This document shows positions 41,837 to 50,434 of a DNA stretch of 64,000 nucleotides, one piece after another. The translations under genes were made by a program, and so were the position numbers. The stretch is taken from contig NZ_BMRK01000002.1 in NCBI RefSeq assembly GCF_014648595.1, forward strand, positions 248,001 through 312,000, read 5' to 3'. The notes beneath the pieces are model-generated. The model saw only the letters and a list, made by a program, of their open reading frames with translations. It was not told where the DNA came from and ran no database searches. Each line of letters opens with the position of its first letter. Position 1 is the stretch's first letter. This DNA is from Nocardioides luteus (GTDB lineage: Bacteria; Actinomycetota; Actinomycetes; Propionibacteriales; Nocardioidaceae).

Positions 41837-43413
41837 GTCGTTACGTATTCCACGAGCTCATCGGCACCGGCGGGATGGGCGAGGTGTGGCGGGCGACCGA
41901 CACGACCCTCAACCGCGAGGTCGCGATCAAGCTCCTCAAGCCCGAGCACGCCGAGGACCCGATCGGCCGCTCCCGGTTCGAGTCCGAGGCGAAGCACGCC
42001 GCCGCGCTCCACCACCCCAACGTCGTCGCCGTCTACGACGTCGGCGAGATGCCGACCGCCTCCGGCCTGATGCGTCCGTTCCTGGTGATGGAGCTGGTCG
42101 ACCACAAGCCGCTCTCCGAGCTGATCCGTGACGGCCGTCCGCTCGACCCCGAGGTCGTACGCGACCTGCTCGGTCAGGCCGGCGACGCGCTGGCCGCCGC
42201 TCACCGAGCCGGCATCGTGCACCGCGACGTGAAGCCCGCCAACCTGCTGATCACCCCGCAGCGGAAGGTGAAGGTCACCGACTTCGGCATCGCCCGTGCA
42301 CAGGCCTCGACCGGCATCACCGGCACCGGCCAGGTGATGGGCACGCCGCAATACCTGAGCCCCGAGCAGGCTCGAGGCGAGAAGGCCACCCCGGCCTCCG
42401 ACGTCTACTCGCTCGGTGTGGTCGCCTTCGAGTGCCTGGCCGGCTACCGGCCGTTCCAGAAGGAGACCCCGGTCGCGACCGCGATCGCCCACCTGCACGA
42501 CCCGGTCCCGCCGCTGCCCGACCACGTCCCCGCCGACCTGGCCGCGGTCGTGATGCGGAGCCTGCAGAAGGACCCGAGCCTCCGCTACGCCGATGCTGCC
42601 GCGTTCACCACCGCGATGATCGGTCACGGTGGTGGTGCGGACCCGGACGCCGAAGCCACCACCGTCGTTGCCGCCGCGCCTGGTGACGCGACCGCGACGT
42701 CGGTCATGGACCCGGTGCCCTCGCCCTCGGCCACCCAGAACTACGTCGGCATGCAGGGCGGCGCGGGCGGCCCGATGGGCCCCGAGGGCCCGCCGCCGCC
42801 CCGCTACCAGGACCCCTACGACAGCTACGACGACGATCAGGACCAGCGGCCCTGGTACAAGAAGCCGTTCAACATCGTCGTGCTCGTGATGCTGGTCGCG
42901 GTGATCGTCGCGATCATCTGGATCATCTCGACCCTCGCGTCGGGCCCGGACAACAGTCCGGCCGACGACGCCTCCCCGACGCCATCAGCATCTCCGACGC
43001 CCACGCAGACGGAGCAGGCGGAGGAGGAGCCGAAGCCCGTCGAGATCGACGAGGACGACTACGTCGGCCGCAACGTCGACGAGGTGCGCCGCGAGCTGAG
43101 CGACCTCGGACTGGTCCCGAAGGTCTCGGTGCAGGAGAACGACGGCAGTCAGGGCGCCGACGTCGTCTCCGGGCTCGACCCGACCCGCAACCTCTACGAG
43201 GGCGACCCGATCACCATCCGCTACTACGGCGAGCCGCCGGCCGCCCCGCCTCCCAGCCAGGAGGAGCCCGACCAGGGCGAGGGTGACAACGAGGAAGAGG
43301 AGCCCACCGACGACGGCGAGTCCCCCGACGGCTGGAACTTCCCGGACCTCCCCGGTGGCGACGAGGGCACCGGCAACGGGAACGGGAACGGCAACGGGGG
43401 CGGCAATGGCTGA
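41833..43413 (+). CDS. pknA: PknA-type Ser/Thr kinase with one extracellular PASTA domain
   Basis: 526 residues. Kinase domain about 1-265: GTGGMGEVW loop, Lys in VAIKLLKPE, HRDVKPANLL catalytic loop, VKVTDFGIAR and GTPQYLSPEQARG activation segment. A Pro/Gly-rich juxtamembrane region, a membrane helix (about 352-374: IVVLVMLVAVIVAIIWIIST), an acidic linker and one PASTA-like repeat (about 398-465, YVGRNVDEVRRELSDLGL). The tail is Asp/Glu/Pro-rich, then GNGNGNGNGGG. M. tuberculosis PknA lacks PASTA, so this ortholog may sense the wall itself. The 3' end overlaps pknB by 8 bases. Confidence 0.94.
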   Translation: MSRYVFHELIGTGGMGEVWRATDTTLNREVAIKLLKPEHAEDPIGRSRFESEAKHAAALHHPNVVAVYDVGEMPTASGLMRPFLVMELVDHKPLSELIRDGRPLDPEVVRDLLGQAGDALAAAHRAGIVHRDVKPANLLITPQRKVKVTDFGIARAQASTGITGTGQVMGTPQYLSPEQARGEKATPASDVYSLGVVAFECLAGYRPFQKETPVATAIAHLHDPVPPLPDHVPADLAAVVMRSLQKDPSLRYADAAAFTTAMIGHGGGADPDAEATTVVAAAPGDATATSVMDPVPSPSATQNYVGMQGGAGGPMGPEGPPPPRYQDPYDSYDDDQDQRPWYKKPFNIVVLVMLVAVIVAIIWIISTLASGPDNSPADDASPTPSASPTPTQTEQAEEEPKPVEIDEDDYVGRNVDEVRRELSDLGLVPKVSVQENDGSQGADVVSGLDPTRNLYEGDPITIRYYGEPPAAPPPSQEEPDQGEGDNEEEEPTDDGESPDGWNFPDLPGGDEGTGNGNGNGNGGGNG

Positions 43414-45202
43414 GCCGGCACTCCTCGCCGGCCGCTACGAGGTCGGGGAGCTGCTCGGCCGCGGCGGGATGGCGGAGGTCCGCAAGGGCACCGACCACCG
43501 GCTCGGTCGCGTGGTCGCGATCAAGCGGCTGCGGATGGACCTGGCCAGCGACGCCACCTTCCAGGCGCGCTTCCGGCGCGAGGCGCAGTCCTCGGCCAAG
43601 CTCAACCACCCCTCGATCGTGTCGGTCTACGACACCGGCGAGGAGAAGAGCGACGACGGCGTCGCCCAGCCCTACATCGTGATGGAGTACGTCGCCGGCC
43701 GCACGCTGCGCGACGTGCTCCGCGAGGGTCGCAAGATCCTGCCCGAGCGCGCGCTGGAGATCAGCTCCGACGTGCTCAACGCGCTCGACTACAGCCACCG
43801 CAACGGGATCATCCACCGCGACATCAAGCCCGGCAACGTGATGCTCACGCCGGCCGGTGACGTGAAGGTGATGGACTTCGGCATCGCCCGGGCGCTCAAC
43901 GACGCCCAGTCCACGATGACCCAGACCGCGGCCGTCGTCGGCACCGCGCAATACCTGAGCCCCGAGCAGGCCCGCGGCGAGCAGGTCGACGCCCGCTCCG
44001 ACGTCTACTCGGCCGGCTGCCTTCTCTACGAGCTGCTCACCGGCCGACCGCCGTTCGTCGGTGACTCGCCGGTCTCGGTGGCCTACCAGCACGTACGCGA
44101 GCACGCGCAGCCTCCTTCGACCCACGACCCCTCGCTGACCCGCGAGCTCGACGCGATCGTGATGAAGTCGCTCGCCAAGCGGGTCGAGGACCGCTACCAG
44201 TCCGCGCAGGAGATGCGCACCGACATCGAGCGCTATCTCGCCGGGCGTCCCGTCCAGGCGGCCGTCCCGCCGAGCATGGACCAGACCCAGGTCGCTCAGA
44301 ACCGCGCCGTCCCGCCCTACGGAGACCCCAACAGCGGCTACTACCCGCCCCAGGACGACCGGCCCCAGGGGCCGCGCCCCTGGGTGCTCGTGCTGCTCGG
44401 TCTGGTGATCATCGGCCTGATCGCGGTGGGCGCCTACTTCCTGCCGACCGCTCTCGGGCCGCAGAGCACGCCCGCGCCCGACGTCACCGGTCTCACCCAG
44501 GAGAAGGCGATGGCCGAGCTGAGCGCGGCCAAGCTCAAGGGCAAGGTGAAGCAGGAGCCGAGCGACAGCGTCGCGGTCGGAGTGGTGATCTCGCAGGACC
44601 CACCTGCCGGCCAGGAGATCGAGGAGGGCGAGACCGTCACCCTGACGGTCTCCACCGGTCCACCCAACCGCGAGATGCCCAACGTGGTCGGGATGTCGCA
44701 GAAGGCGGCCAAGGACCTGCTCGAGGACGATCCCTACAGCTTCTCCGTGAAGATCGAGACGGTCGACTCCGACGAGCCCAAGGGCACGGTGATCGAGTCC
44801 GACCCGGTTGCGGACCAGAGCGTCACGACGGGGAAGAGCACCGAGGTCGTCCTCTCCGTCTCCAAGGGTCCCAACAAGGTCCCCAACGTGGTCGGGAAGA
44901 GCGTTCAGGAGGCTGAGGAGATCCTCCGCAACGCCGGCTTCACGCCTGTACGCAAGGACGAGCCCAACACCGACAAGCCCAAGGACACCGTCGTCGAGCA
45001 GACGCCGGGCAAGGGCACGCCGCTGAAGAAGAACGGCGAGGTGATCATCTTCGTCTCGACGAAGGAAGCGCCGCTGCCGAGCTGTCAGACCCTGGTGCCC
45101 AACCCGGACGACCCGTCGGCCACGGCCACCCAGACCGCCGAGCCCGGCGACCCGCCGACGTGCGACCCGGCGCTGCCGCCGACCTCTCCAGCGGCCCCCT
45201 GA
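43406..45202 (+). CDS. pknB: PknB-type Ser/Thr kinase with three PASTA domains
   Basis: 598 residues from ATG 43406. Kinase domain about 10-280 with GRGGMAEVRKG, VAIKRLRM, HRDIKPGNV, VKVMDFGIAR and GTAQYLSPEQARG. Membrane helix about 331-353, then three PASTA repeats (PDVTGLTQEKAMAEL, PNVVGMSQKAAKDL, PNVVGKSVQEAEEIL) and a Ser/Thr/Pro-rich tail with two cysteines that may pair. M. tuberculosis PknB has four PASTA repeats. It senses muropeptides or lipid II and phosphorylates FhaA, CrgA, PbpA and others. Last gene of the cluster. Confidence 0.95.
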   Translation: MAEPALLAGRYEVGELLGRGGMAEVRKGTDHRLGRVVAIKRLRMDLASDATFQARFRREAQSSAKLNHPSIVSVYDTGEEKSDDGVAQPYIVMEYVAGRTLRDVLREGRKILPERALEISSDVLNALDYSHRNGIIHRDIKPGNVMLTPAGDVKVMDFGIARALNDAQSTMTQTAAVVGTAQYLSPEQARGEQVDARSDVYSAGCLLYELLTGRPPFVGDSPVSVAYQHVREHAQPPSTHDPSLTRELDAIVMKSLAKRVEDRYQSAQEMRTDIERYLAGRPVQAAVPPSMDQTQVAQNRAVPPYGDPNSGYYPPQDDRPQGPRPWVLVLLGLVIIGLIAVGAYFLPTALGPQSTPAPDVTGLTQEKAMAELSAAKLKGKVKQEPSDSVAVGVVISQDPPAGQEIEEGETVTLTVSTGPPNREMPNVVGMSQKAAKDLLEDDPYSFSVKIETVDSDEPKGTVIESDPVADQSVTTGKSTEVVLSVSKGPNKVPNVVGKSVQEAEEILRNAGFTPVRKDEPNTDKPKDTVVEQTPGKGTPLKKNGEVIIFVSTKEAPLPSCQTLVPNPDDPSATATQTAEPGDPPTCDPALPPTSPAAP

Positions 45203-45218
45203 CCGTCGCTCCGCCGAG

Positions 45219-45249
45219 GCCCCTGTCTCAGTCGCCCTGAGGCAGGGGC
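45219..45249. terminator. Bidirectional terminator between pknB and DUF881
   Basis: GCCCCTGTCTCAG and CTGAGGCAGGGGC, 13-bp stem with one G-T type mismatch, 5-base loop; it lies partly inside the 3' end of the DUF881 gene. Confidence 0.75.
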
Positions 45250-46010
45250 TTCGCGTACTTCACGTCGAGCAGGCCGTCGTAGGCGGGCGCGGTGAGGTAG
45301 GTCAGCGGCTTGAGGGCCCAGCCGATCTGGACGTTGGGGTCGCGGGCGTCGGCGCGGTAGTTCTGCACGTGGTCGTCACGGTCGATCGCGGCCTGGAGCT
45401 GGTCGGGGTCGCCGACGGCCTCGATGACGTACGGCTGGGGATAGGGGACGCCGTCGAGCTGCACCGTGCTGCCGGAGCACTTGATGCCGGTGGTGGTGAT
45501 GATCCGCTCGCCGGCGATGGTGATCGCCTCGGCGCCACCGGCCCACAGCGCGTTGACGACCGCCTGGATGTCCTGCTGGTGCACGACGAGGGAGTTGGGG
45601 TCGTCACCGGTGTAGCTCTTCTGGACCTCCGAGGGCGCGTCGCCGAGCACGATCTGCATCCCGGCGCCGCTGTGGTCGGAGGTGCCGGCCGGGTCGGCGA
45701 GCCGCGCGGACTGCCGCTGGAGCTTCTTGACGTCCTTGTCGGTGACGCCGCTGGTCATCCCGTCGACCTCGCTCTGCAGCTCGGCGAGCTGGGCCTCGAG
45801 ACGGTCGTAGCGGCTGCGCTCTCCGTCGACGAGGGTGGCAAGGTCCTCGTAGCGGCCCGGCCGCAGGTCGGTGCCGTCGGCGTTGACAAAGCTCACCGCG
45901 AGCAGGCCGCCGCAGAGGATGACGACGATAGGCGTACCGAGCCTCCATGAGGTCATGCGGGACCAACGCTTTGGCTTAGAGGTGGGGTTAGCCTGGGTTC
46001 CGGAGCTCAC
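45228..46010 (-). CDS. DUF881-family membrane-anchored protein
   Basis: 260 residues if started at GTG 46010, which has TACCCT exactly 7 bases upstream, so a leaderless message is likely; ATG 46016 is the alternative. A basic N-terminus, one membrane helix (about 25-42), a coiled-coil stretch (about 60-95, ERSRYDRLEAQLAELQSEVD) and an extracytoplasmic DUF881 domain (about 110-260) with VVNALWAGGAEAITIAGERI. DUF881 proteins accompany division genes in actinobacteria and Firmicutes, but no activity is known. Divergent from crgA with only 49 bases between starts. Confidence 0.9.
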   Translation of the reverse strand: MSSGTQANPTSKPKRWSRMTSWRLGTPIVVILCGGLLAVSFVNADGTDLRPGRYEDLATLVDGERSRYDRLEAQLAELQSEVDGMTSGVTDKDVKKLQRQSARLADPAGTSDHSGAGMQIVLGDAPSEVQKSYTGDDPNSLVVHQQDIQAVVNALWAGGAEAITIAGERIITTTGIKCSGSTVQLDGVPYPQPYVIEAVGDPDQLQAAIDRDDHVQNYRADARDPNVQIGWALKPLTYLTAPAYDGLLDVKYAKPLPQGD

Positions 46011-46059
46011 GACCATTAGGGTATGCGCAGCAATCACATTTGTCTGAGGAGCATCACCC

Positions 46060-46521
46060 GTGGCCAAGCTCAAGCTCTCGAAGAAGAGTGATCTCGACCT
46101 GCCCAAGGATCCGATCTTCACTCCCCGCTTCGGGATCGCCCTGTTGCTGATCGCCCTCGGCATCGGCTGGATCGTCTACTACTACACCGGCGTGCGCCCC
46201 AACGAGGTCGGCGGCGACTTCACCGGCCCGAAGCCGGTGCAGAAGCTCGAGGGGTGGAACTACCTCATCGGCTTCATCCTGCTCTTCGCGGGCCTCGCGT
46301 TCGCCGCCCACCCGAAGACCCCGCTCGGCCGTGGCCGCGGCGTCGTGGTCGGCATGCTCGGCTGCTTCCTGATCGGCCTGGTCTGGATCTGCGTCTTCTA
46401 CATCTTCGCCAACGACCACCTGGACAAGATCTGGGTCTTCAACGACCTCGGTCAGAAGAACCTTCTGGTCGGTATCGGCTTCATGGCGGTGGGTTTCACC
46501 TTCGCCACGAAGTGGGAGTGA
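46060..46521 (+). CDS. crgA: CrgA-family cell division protein, apparently internally duplicated
   Basis: 153 residues, GTG start with GAGGAG upstream. Four membrane helices in two pairs: first half IALLLIALGIGWIVYYYTG ... WNYLIGFILLFAGLAFA, second half VVGMLGCFLIGLVWICVFYI ... NLLVGIGFMAVGFTFATKWE. Each pair looks like one CrgA (usually 80-95 residues, two helices), and the second, ending in TKWE, is the canonical one. CrgA recruits FtsI, CwsA and FtsZ partners at the septum and is a PknA/PknB substrate in mycobacteria. Position near pknB and the rhomboid/ppiA genes agrees with the usual neighbourhood. Confidence 0.88.
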   Translation: MAKLKLSKKSDLDLPKDPIFTPRFGIALLLIALGIGWIVYYYTGVRPNEVGGDFTGPKPVQKLEGWNYLIGFILLFAGLAFAAHPKTPLGRGRGVVVGMLGCFLIGLVWICVFYIFANDHLDKIWVFNDLGQKNLLVGIGFMAVGFTFATKWE

Positions 46522-46551
46522 GCCCCGGTCCACTCCGGCCGACACGACACG

Positions 46552-46584
46552 AAAGCGGCGCAACCCTTGGGGTTGCGCCGCTTT
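46552..46584. terminator. Strong terminator after crgA
   Basis: Perfect 15-bp stem AAAGCGGCGCAACCC with loop TTG; the descending arm ends CTTTGC. Lies 30 bases past the crgA stop. Confidence 0.92.
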
Positions 46585-46601
46585 GCGTTACACGGGTGTG
46601 A

Positions 46602-46640
46602 TTCTCCACAGGCTCCTCCACACCTGTGGATTTGTCCACG
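46602..46640. promoter_or_regulatory. Cluster of DnaA-box-like 9-mers
   Basis: Four near matches to the DnaA box (TTRTCCACA) in 39 bases: TTCTCCACA (46602), TCCTCCACA (46614), TGTGGATTT (reverse, 46625) and TTGTCCACG (46632), each one or two mismatches from consensus. It is in the oriC-proximal region but has no dnaA or dnaN beside it, so it is more likely a DnaA titration or regulatory site than the origin. Confidence 0.4.
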
Positions 46641-46677
46641 GCGGGAAAACGCGCCGAAAACACCTGCCGCGAAGGCG

Positions 46678-47616
46678 TCAGAACACCAGGATCCGTACGC
46701 CGACGAGAGCAAGCAGCACCACGGTGAACCCGCCCAGGGCAGCCCACTGCAAGGGAGCCTTCCGGTCGGCCCGGAACGTGGTGAAGATGCCCGCGACCGC
46801 GAGACCGCCGATGAAGCCACCGACGTGACCCTGCCAGGAGATGCCCGGGCCGAAGAAGGTGATCGCCGCGTTGATCAGCAGCACCGGGAGCAGCGGGGAG
46901 AGCGACTGCCCGGCGCGGACGAAGAGCACCACCAGCACGCCCAGCAGCCCGAAGATCGCGCCCGAGGCGCCGACCGTCGTGGCGGCCGGAGCGGTCGCCC
47001 AGACCACCAGCGCCGAACCGGCCAGACCGGAGATCAGGTAGAAGACGAGGAACCGCAGCCGTCCCACGATCGGCTCGAGGAACGAGCCGAGCATGTAGAG
47101 CGAGAACATGTTGACGGCCAGGTGGAGGATCGCGACGTGGGTGAACGTCGAGGTCAGCAGCTGCCAGACCGCGCCGTCGTCGACACCGAGCACCCAGTGG
47201 GCGGCCGCCCCCGAGCTCTGCAGCGTCGAGCAGATCTGGTCGGTGGTGACGTTGGGGAAGTAGCCGTTGCCGTCGTCGGCGACGCACGCACCCCGGAAAC
47301 GCAGAGCGACTAGGTCGGCGATCCTCGACCCGGCGCCGCCGGTGAGGATGATGCCCAGCCAGACCAGGACGTTGACGCCGATCAGCGAGAAGGTCACCGG
47401 GAGCGCCCGGAAGCCGATCCGCGCGCCCGTGAACCGCTTGGGCCGGCGTACGGACTTGTTGCCCTCACGCACGCACTCGGGGCACTGGAAGCCGACCGAG
47501 GCGGCCGTCATGCAGTCAGGGCAGATCGACCGGGAGCAGCGCTGACAGCGGATGTGCGTCTCACGGTCGGGGTGTCGGTAGCAGACCGGCACCCCGACCG
47601 GGGTCGTCTCGGACAA
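46678..47616 (-). CDS. Rhomboid-family intramembrane serine protease with N-terminal zinc-binding module
   Basis: 312 residues. The start appears to be TTG 47616, directly after the ppiA stop with GAGGG before it; GTG seven codons later is an alternative. Residues 10-50 hold Cys/His pairs (CYRHPDRETHIRCQRC, CPDCM, CPEC), a B-box-like zinc module common in actinobacterial rhomboids. Six to seven helices follow, with the catalytic Ser in GASGAIFGL and His in WQGHVGGFIGG. Cleaves membrane proteins within the bilayer; substrates unknown. Confidence 0.92.
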   Translation of the reverse strand: MSETTPVGVPVCYRHPDRETHIRCQRCSRSICPDCMTAASVGFQCPECVREGNKSVRRPKRFTGARIGFRALPVTFSLIGVNVLVWLGIILTGGAGSRIADLVALRFRGACVADDGNGYFPNVTTDQICSTLQSSGAAAHWVLGVDDGAVWQLLTSTFTHVAILHLAVNMFSLYMLGSFLEPIVGRLRFLVFYLISGLAGSALVVWATAPAATTVGASGAIFGLLGVLVVLFVRAGQSLSPLLPVLLINAAITFFGPGISWQGHVGGFIGGLAVAGIFTTFRADRKAPLQWAALGGFTVVLLALVGVRILVF

Positions 47617-48132
47617 TCAGCCCTCGACGATCTCGACGGTCTCGATGACGACCGGCTCGACCGGACGGTCCATCGCACCGGTCTTGGTGCCGGAGATCGA
47701 GTCGACAGCCTTCTTCGACGACTCGTCGGCGACCTCACCGAAGATGGTGTGCTTGAAGTTCAGCCACGGCGCCTGGCCGGTGGTGATGAAGAACTGCGAG
47801 CCGTTGGTGCCGGGGCCGGCGTTCGCCATCGCGAGCAGGTAGGGCTTGTCGAAGGTGAGCTCGGGGTGCGGCTCGTCCTTGAAGGTGTAGCCCGGGCCGC
47901 CCGTACCGGTGCCGAGGGGGCAACCGCCCTGGATCATGAACCCGTCGATGACGCGGTGGAAACCGAGGCCGTCGTAGTAGGGCACGCCGGAGCGGCCGGC
48001 GTCGTCCGTGTACTCCTTGGTCCCCGTCGCGAGGCCGACGAAGTTGGCGACCGTCTCCGGCGCGTGGTTGGGGAACAGGGTGATCGTGATGTCACCGTGA
48101 TTGGTGTGGAGGATGGCCTTCTGGTCAGCCAT
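47617..48132 (-). CDS. ppiA: Cyclophilin-type peptidyl-prolyl cis-trans isomerase
   Basis: 171 residues from ATG 48132 with GGAAGG upstream. Single cyclophilin domain: [49 protein letters not shown] contain the catalytic Arg, Phe, Gln and the Trp of the active site. No signal peptide, so cytosolic. Helps protein folding by proline isomerisation. Stop abuts the rhomboid start, so the two are co-transcribed, as in mycobacteria where ppiA lies in the same neighbourhood. Confidence 0.95.
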   Translation of the reverse strand: MADQKAILHTNHGDITITLFPNHAPETVANFVGLATGTKEYTDDAGRSGVPYYDGLGFHRVIDGFMIQGGCPLGTGTGGPGYTFKDEPHPELTFDKPYLLAMANAGPGTNGSQFFITTGQAPWLNFKHTIFGEVADESSKKAVDSISGTKTGAMDRPVEPVVIETVEIVEG

Positions 48133-48202
48133 GACCTGCCCTTCCGACATTGGGATTGGTACGGGGTGCAACGCCTCGATCCTCCCACATGGCGGGTCGG
48201 GA

Positions 48203-48574
48203 TCAGGCGGCTGAGGCCTCGATCGCGACCTTCGTCAGCTTGGTGGCGCGGTGCTCGGCCCAGAAGCTGAGCACCGGGATGGTGCCGCACAGCGCCGTGA
48301 CGATCGTGAAGGGCATCGGCCAGGCCGCCTTGCGGGACAGCAGGAACGCCGTCAGCAGGAAGATCATGTACAGCCAACCGTGCGCGACACCGAGGTACTG
48401 GGAGATGTCAGCGCCCAGCTGCCAGCCGGCGCCGCTGCCCTCGGCCAGCCAGGCTGCGTCGCTGACCCAGTAACCGTAGTGGAGCGGGAGGCCGATCAGG
48501 CACAGCACGACGAGCAGCACACCCACGATGGTGGCCATGATCCGATAAGCGATCAGATTGCCGGAGAGACTCAC
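48203..48574 (-). CDS. DUF3817 membrane protein
   Basis: 123 residues, GTG start overlapping the SURF1 stop (GTGA). Three to four hydrophobic helices; [25 protein letters not shown] near the start and [24 protein letters not shown] in the middle match the DUF3817 pattern, seen in small actinobacterial membrane proteins and at the N-terminus of some larger ones. Function unknown. Co-transcribed with the SURF1-like gene. Confidence 0.85.
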   Translation of the reverse strand: MSLSGNLIAYRIMATIVGVLLVVLCLIGLPLHYGYWVSDAAWLAEGSGAGWQLGADISQYLGVAHGWLYMIFLLTAFLLSRKAAWPMPFTIVTALCGTIPVLSFWAEHRATKLTKVAIEASAA

Positions 48575-49431
48575 GCCTCGGAGGGTACGTGGCTTTCCTG
48601 AGGCGCTTTCTCAGGGGGCGGCGTCGCGTCGTCACCCTCGTCACCCTCGTCGTCCTCGTCGTCGGGCCGGCGCAACGTGTCCCGCACGTAGCGCCACCAC
48701 ACGTAGATCGCGAAGACGCCGAAGAGCCACCACTCGATCGCGTACAGCAGGTTGCGCAGCCCGGTCGTGGCCTCGGGCTCGGGCAGCTGCGGGGCGGGTA
48801 CGTCGGCGACGTCGGTCGCACCGTCGTTGACCGGCATCGAGCTGGCCGGCCAGTTGTCCTCGACCGGCGAACGCACCATGTAGGCGCTGTAGAGGTCGTA
48901 GCTGGTGCGCGAGATCAGGTCGGCGATGTCGAGCTGCGGGAAGACGTTGTCAGACTTGCGGTCGTCGGCGACGTCGGCCCAGTCGCTGGGCTGCAGCCAG
49001 CCGGTGACGGTGACGTGACCGCGCGGCGCCGGCGGGGCGGAGGCGACCTCCGGTGTCCACCCACGGACGACGTAGACGGCCGACCCGGTGTCCTCCACCA
49101 GCACCGGCGTCACGGCCCAGTAGCCGACCTCGGACCCGCGCTCCATCCCGTCGATGAAGATGGTCTCGCTGGACATCCAGATGCCGGAGACGGTCACCGG
49201 GCGGCCGATCTGCTCCCACGGGAAGGAGTCGTTGGGACCGATCAGGTCGGTGAACGACTTGGGCTTCGCGTGCACCAGCTGGGCCACCTGGTCCTGCTTG
49301 TCCTGCTGGCTCGACTCGTACTGCCACACCCCGAGCATCACCGCACCCGTCACGAAGACGATCACGAGTGCGTGGGCGCCCCACAACCTGGGGGAGAAGA
49401 TGCTCCGCGGGGGGCTGGTCTGGGCGGCCAT
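48571..49431 (-). CDS. SURF1-family cytochrome oxidase assembly protein
   Basis: 286 residues with helices at both ends (about 18-38 and 230-250) flanking a periplasmic domain; GVWQYESSQQDKQ after helix 1 and GYWAVTPVLVEDTGSAVYVVRGW are SURF1 features. SURF1 helps insert haem into cytochrome c oxidase. The C-terminal tail (about 255-286) is very acidic (repeated Asp/Glu then Pro/Glu). The gene is cotranslated with DUF3817. Confidence 0.9.
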   Translation of the reverse strand: MAAQTSPPRSIFSPRLWGAHALVIVFVTGAVMLGVWQYESSQQDKQDQVAQLVHAKPKSFTDLIGPNDSFPWEQIGRPVTVSGIWMSSETIFIDGMERGSEVGYWAVTPVLVEDTGSAVYVVRGWTPEVASAPPAPRGHVTVTGWLQPSDWADVADDRKSDNVFPQLDIADLISRTSYDLYSAYMVRSPVEDNWPASSMPVNDGATDVADVPAPQLPEPEATTGLRNLLYAIEWWLFGVFAIYVWWRYVRDTLRRPDDEDDEGDEGDDATPPPEKAPQESHVPSEA

Positions 49432-49453
49432 AGCACCCCCAGCGTACGGCCCC

Positions 49454-50353
49454 TCAGTCGCAGACCGCGAATGGCACGGGCTTGCTGGTGACCAGCGTGG
49501 CGGCCGTCACGGGGTTCTTCACCCGGAAGCCGATCCGACCGGTGGACGGGTCCGCGACCCCGTGCGTGAACGTCTTCTTGTACGCAGCCACCCGGTCGCC
49601 CAGCTTCAGCCGGTGGAACAGGTCGTCACGGTCCTCGCCGAGGCGCAGGGTGGCCAGTCCGCCACCGAACTCGACCGAGTAGGCCTCGACGGGCGCCAGC
49701 CTGGTCTTCTCCTTCGGCCCGCCCTCGGCGCAGCCCTTGACCACGTAGGTGGAGGTGGCCGGGCCGCCGGCGACGGCGGTCATCGTCTCCTCCGAGGCCC
49801 AGTTCTCGTCTCCGGGTGCGGCGGTGTGCTTGGTGATCAGGTGGGTCTCCCGATCGAACTTCGCCCCCTTCAGTGGTCCGACCCCGGCCTTGATCGCCGG
49901 GCCCGGCTTGATCCGGTCGGGGACCTTGATGACGAACCCGCCCTTGCCGCCGGTGAACCTGGCCTCCCAGACCACGTCGGCAGCGCCCCAGTCGTACTTG
50001 TCGAGCAGCTGCTGGTCGACGTCTCGCAGCACCCCGCCGCTCACCTGGGCGGCTTCCTTGTCGGCTCTGCTCCACAGCTCGTTCTGCTTCGCGGGATTGG
50101 ACTTGCCGGTGACGTCGTCGAACCCGAAGAGCGATTTCACCTCGTCGTAGTCGGTCACGGCCAGCGTCTTCGCGCTCGCCGGCACCAGCGTCATCGCCGC
50201 CATGACCGGGTCCATGTCCGCGGCGTAGACGGGAACAGTCGTCTCGGTCGGCGCGGCCTCGGGCCGCTTCGGCTCGTCGTCGCCCCCGCAGCCGGCCAGC
50301 GCCAACGTCAGCCCGGCGGCCAGCACTGCAACGCTCCATCGCCTCACGCTCAC
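49454..50353 (-). CDS. Secreted lipoprotein of unknown function
   Basis: 299 residues. A lipoprotein signal (1-21) with LAGC lipobox is followed by a short acidic/Pro linker (GGDDEPKRPEAAPTE). The mature domain starts ADMDPVMAAMTLVPASAKTLAVTDYDEVKSLFG, a layout seen in actinobacterial lipoproteins without assigned function. Two cysteines near the C-terminus (KGCAEGG and the final VCD) may pair. Upstream of SURF1 on the same strand with a 22-base gap. Confidence 0.85.
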   Translation of the reverse strand: MSVRRWSVAVLAAGLTLALAGCGGDDEPKRPEAAPTETTVPVYAADMDPVMAAMTLVPASAKTLAVTDYDEVKSLFGFDDVTGKSNPAKQNELWSRADKEAAQVSGGVLRDVDQQLLDKYDWGAADVVWEARFTGGKGGFVIKVPDRIKPGPAIKAGVGPLKGAKFDRETHLITKHTAAPGDENWASEETMTAVAGGPATSTYVVKGCAEGGPKEKTRLAPVEAYSVEFGGGLATLRLGEDRDDLFHRLKLGDRVAAYKKTFTHGVADPSTGRIGFRVKNPVTAATLVTSKPVPFAVCD

Positions 50354-50391
50354 GCGGTTGAGTATCCCTGATCCTCGCCGGGAAATAGATG

Positions 50392-50422
50392 GAGGCCGCA
50401 GGCTGAACGCCTGCGGCCTCCG
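50392..50422 (-). terminator. Terminator of the 2OG oxygenase gene
   Basis: Perfect 13-bp stem GGAGGCCGCAGGC with 5-base loop, 12 bases past the oxygenase stop and upstream of the lipoprotein start. Confidence 0.88.
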
Positions 50423-50434
50423 TGATCCCGAGCG

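Noticed and set aside
46602-46640. Replication origin (oriC)
   Set aside because: Only four imperfect boxes, no AT-rich unwinding region and no dnaA/dnaN neighbours.
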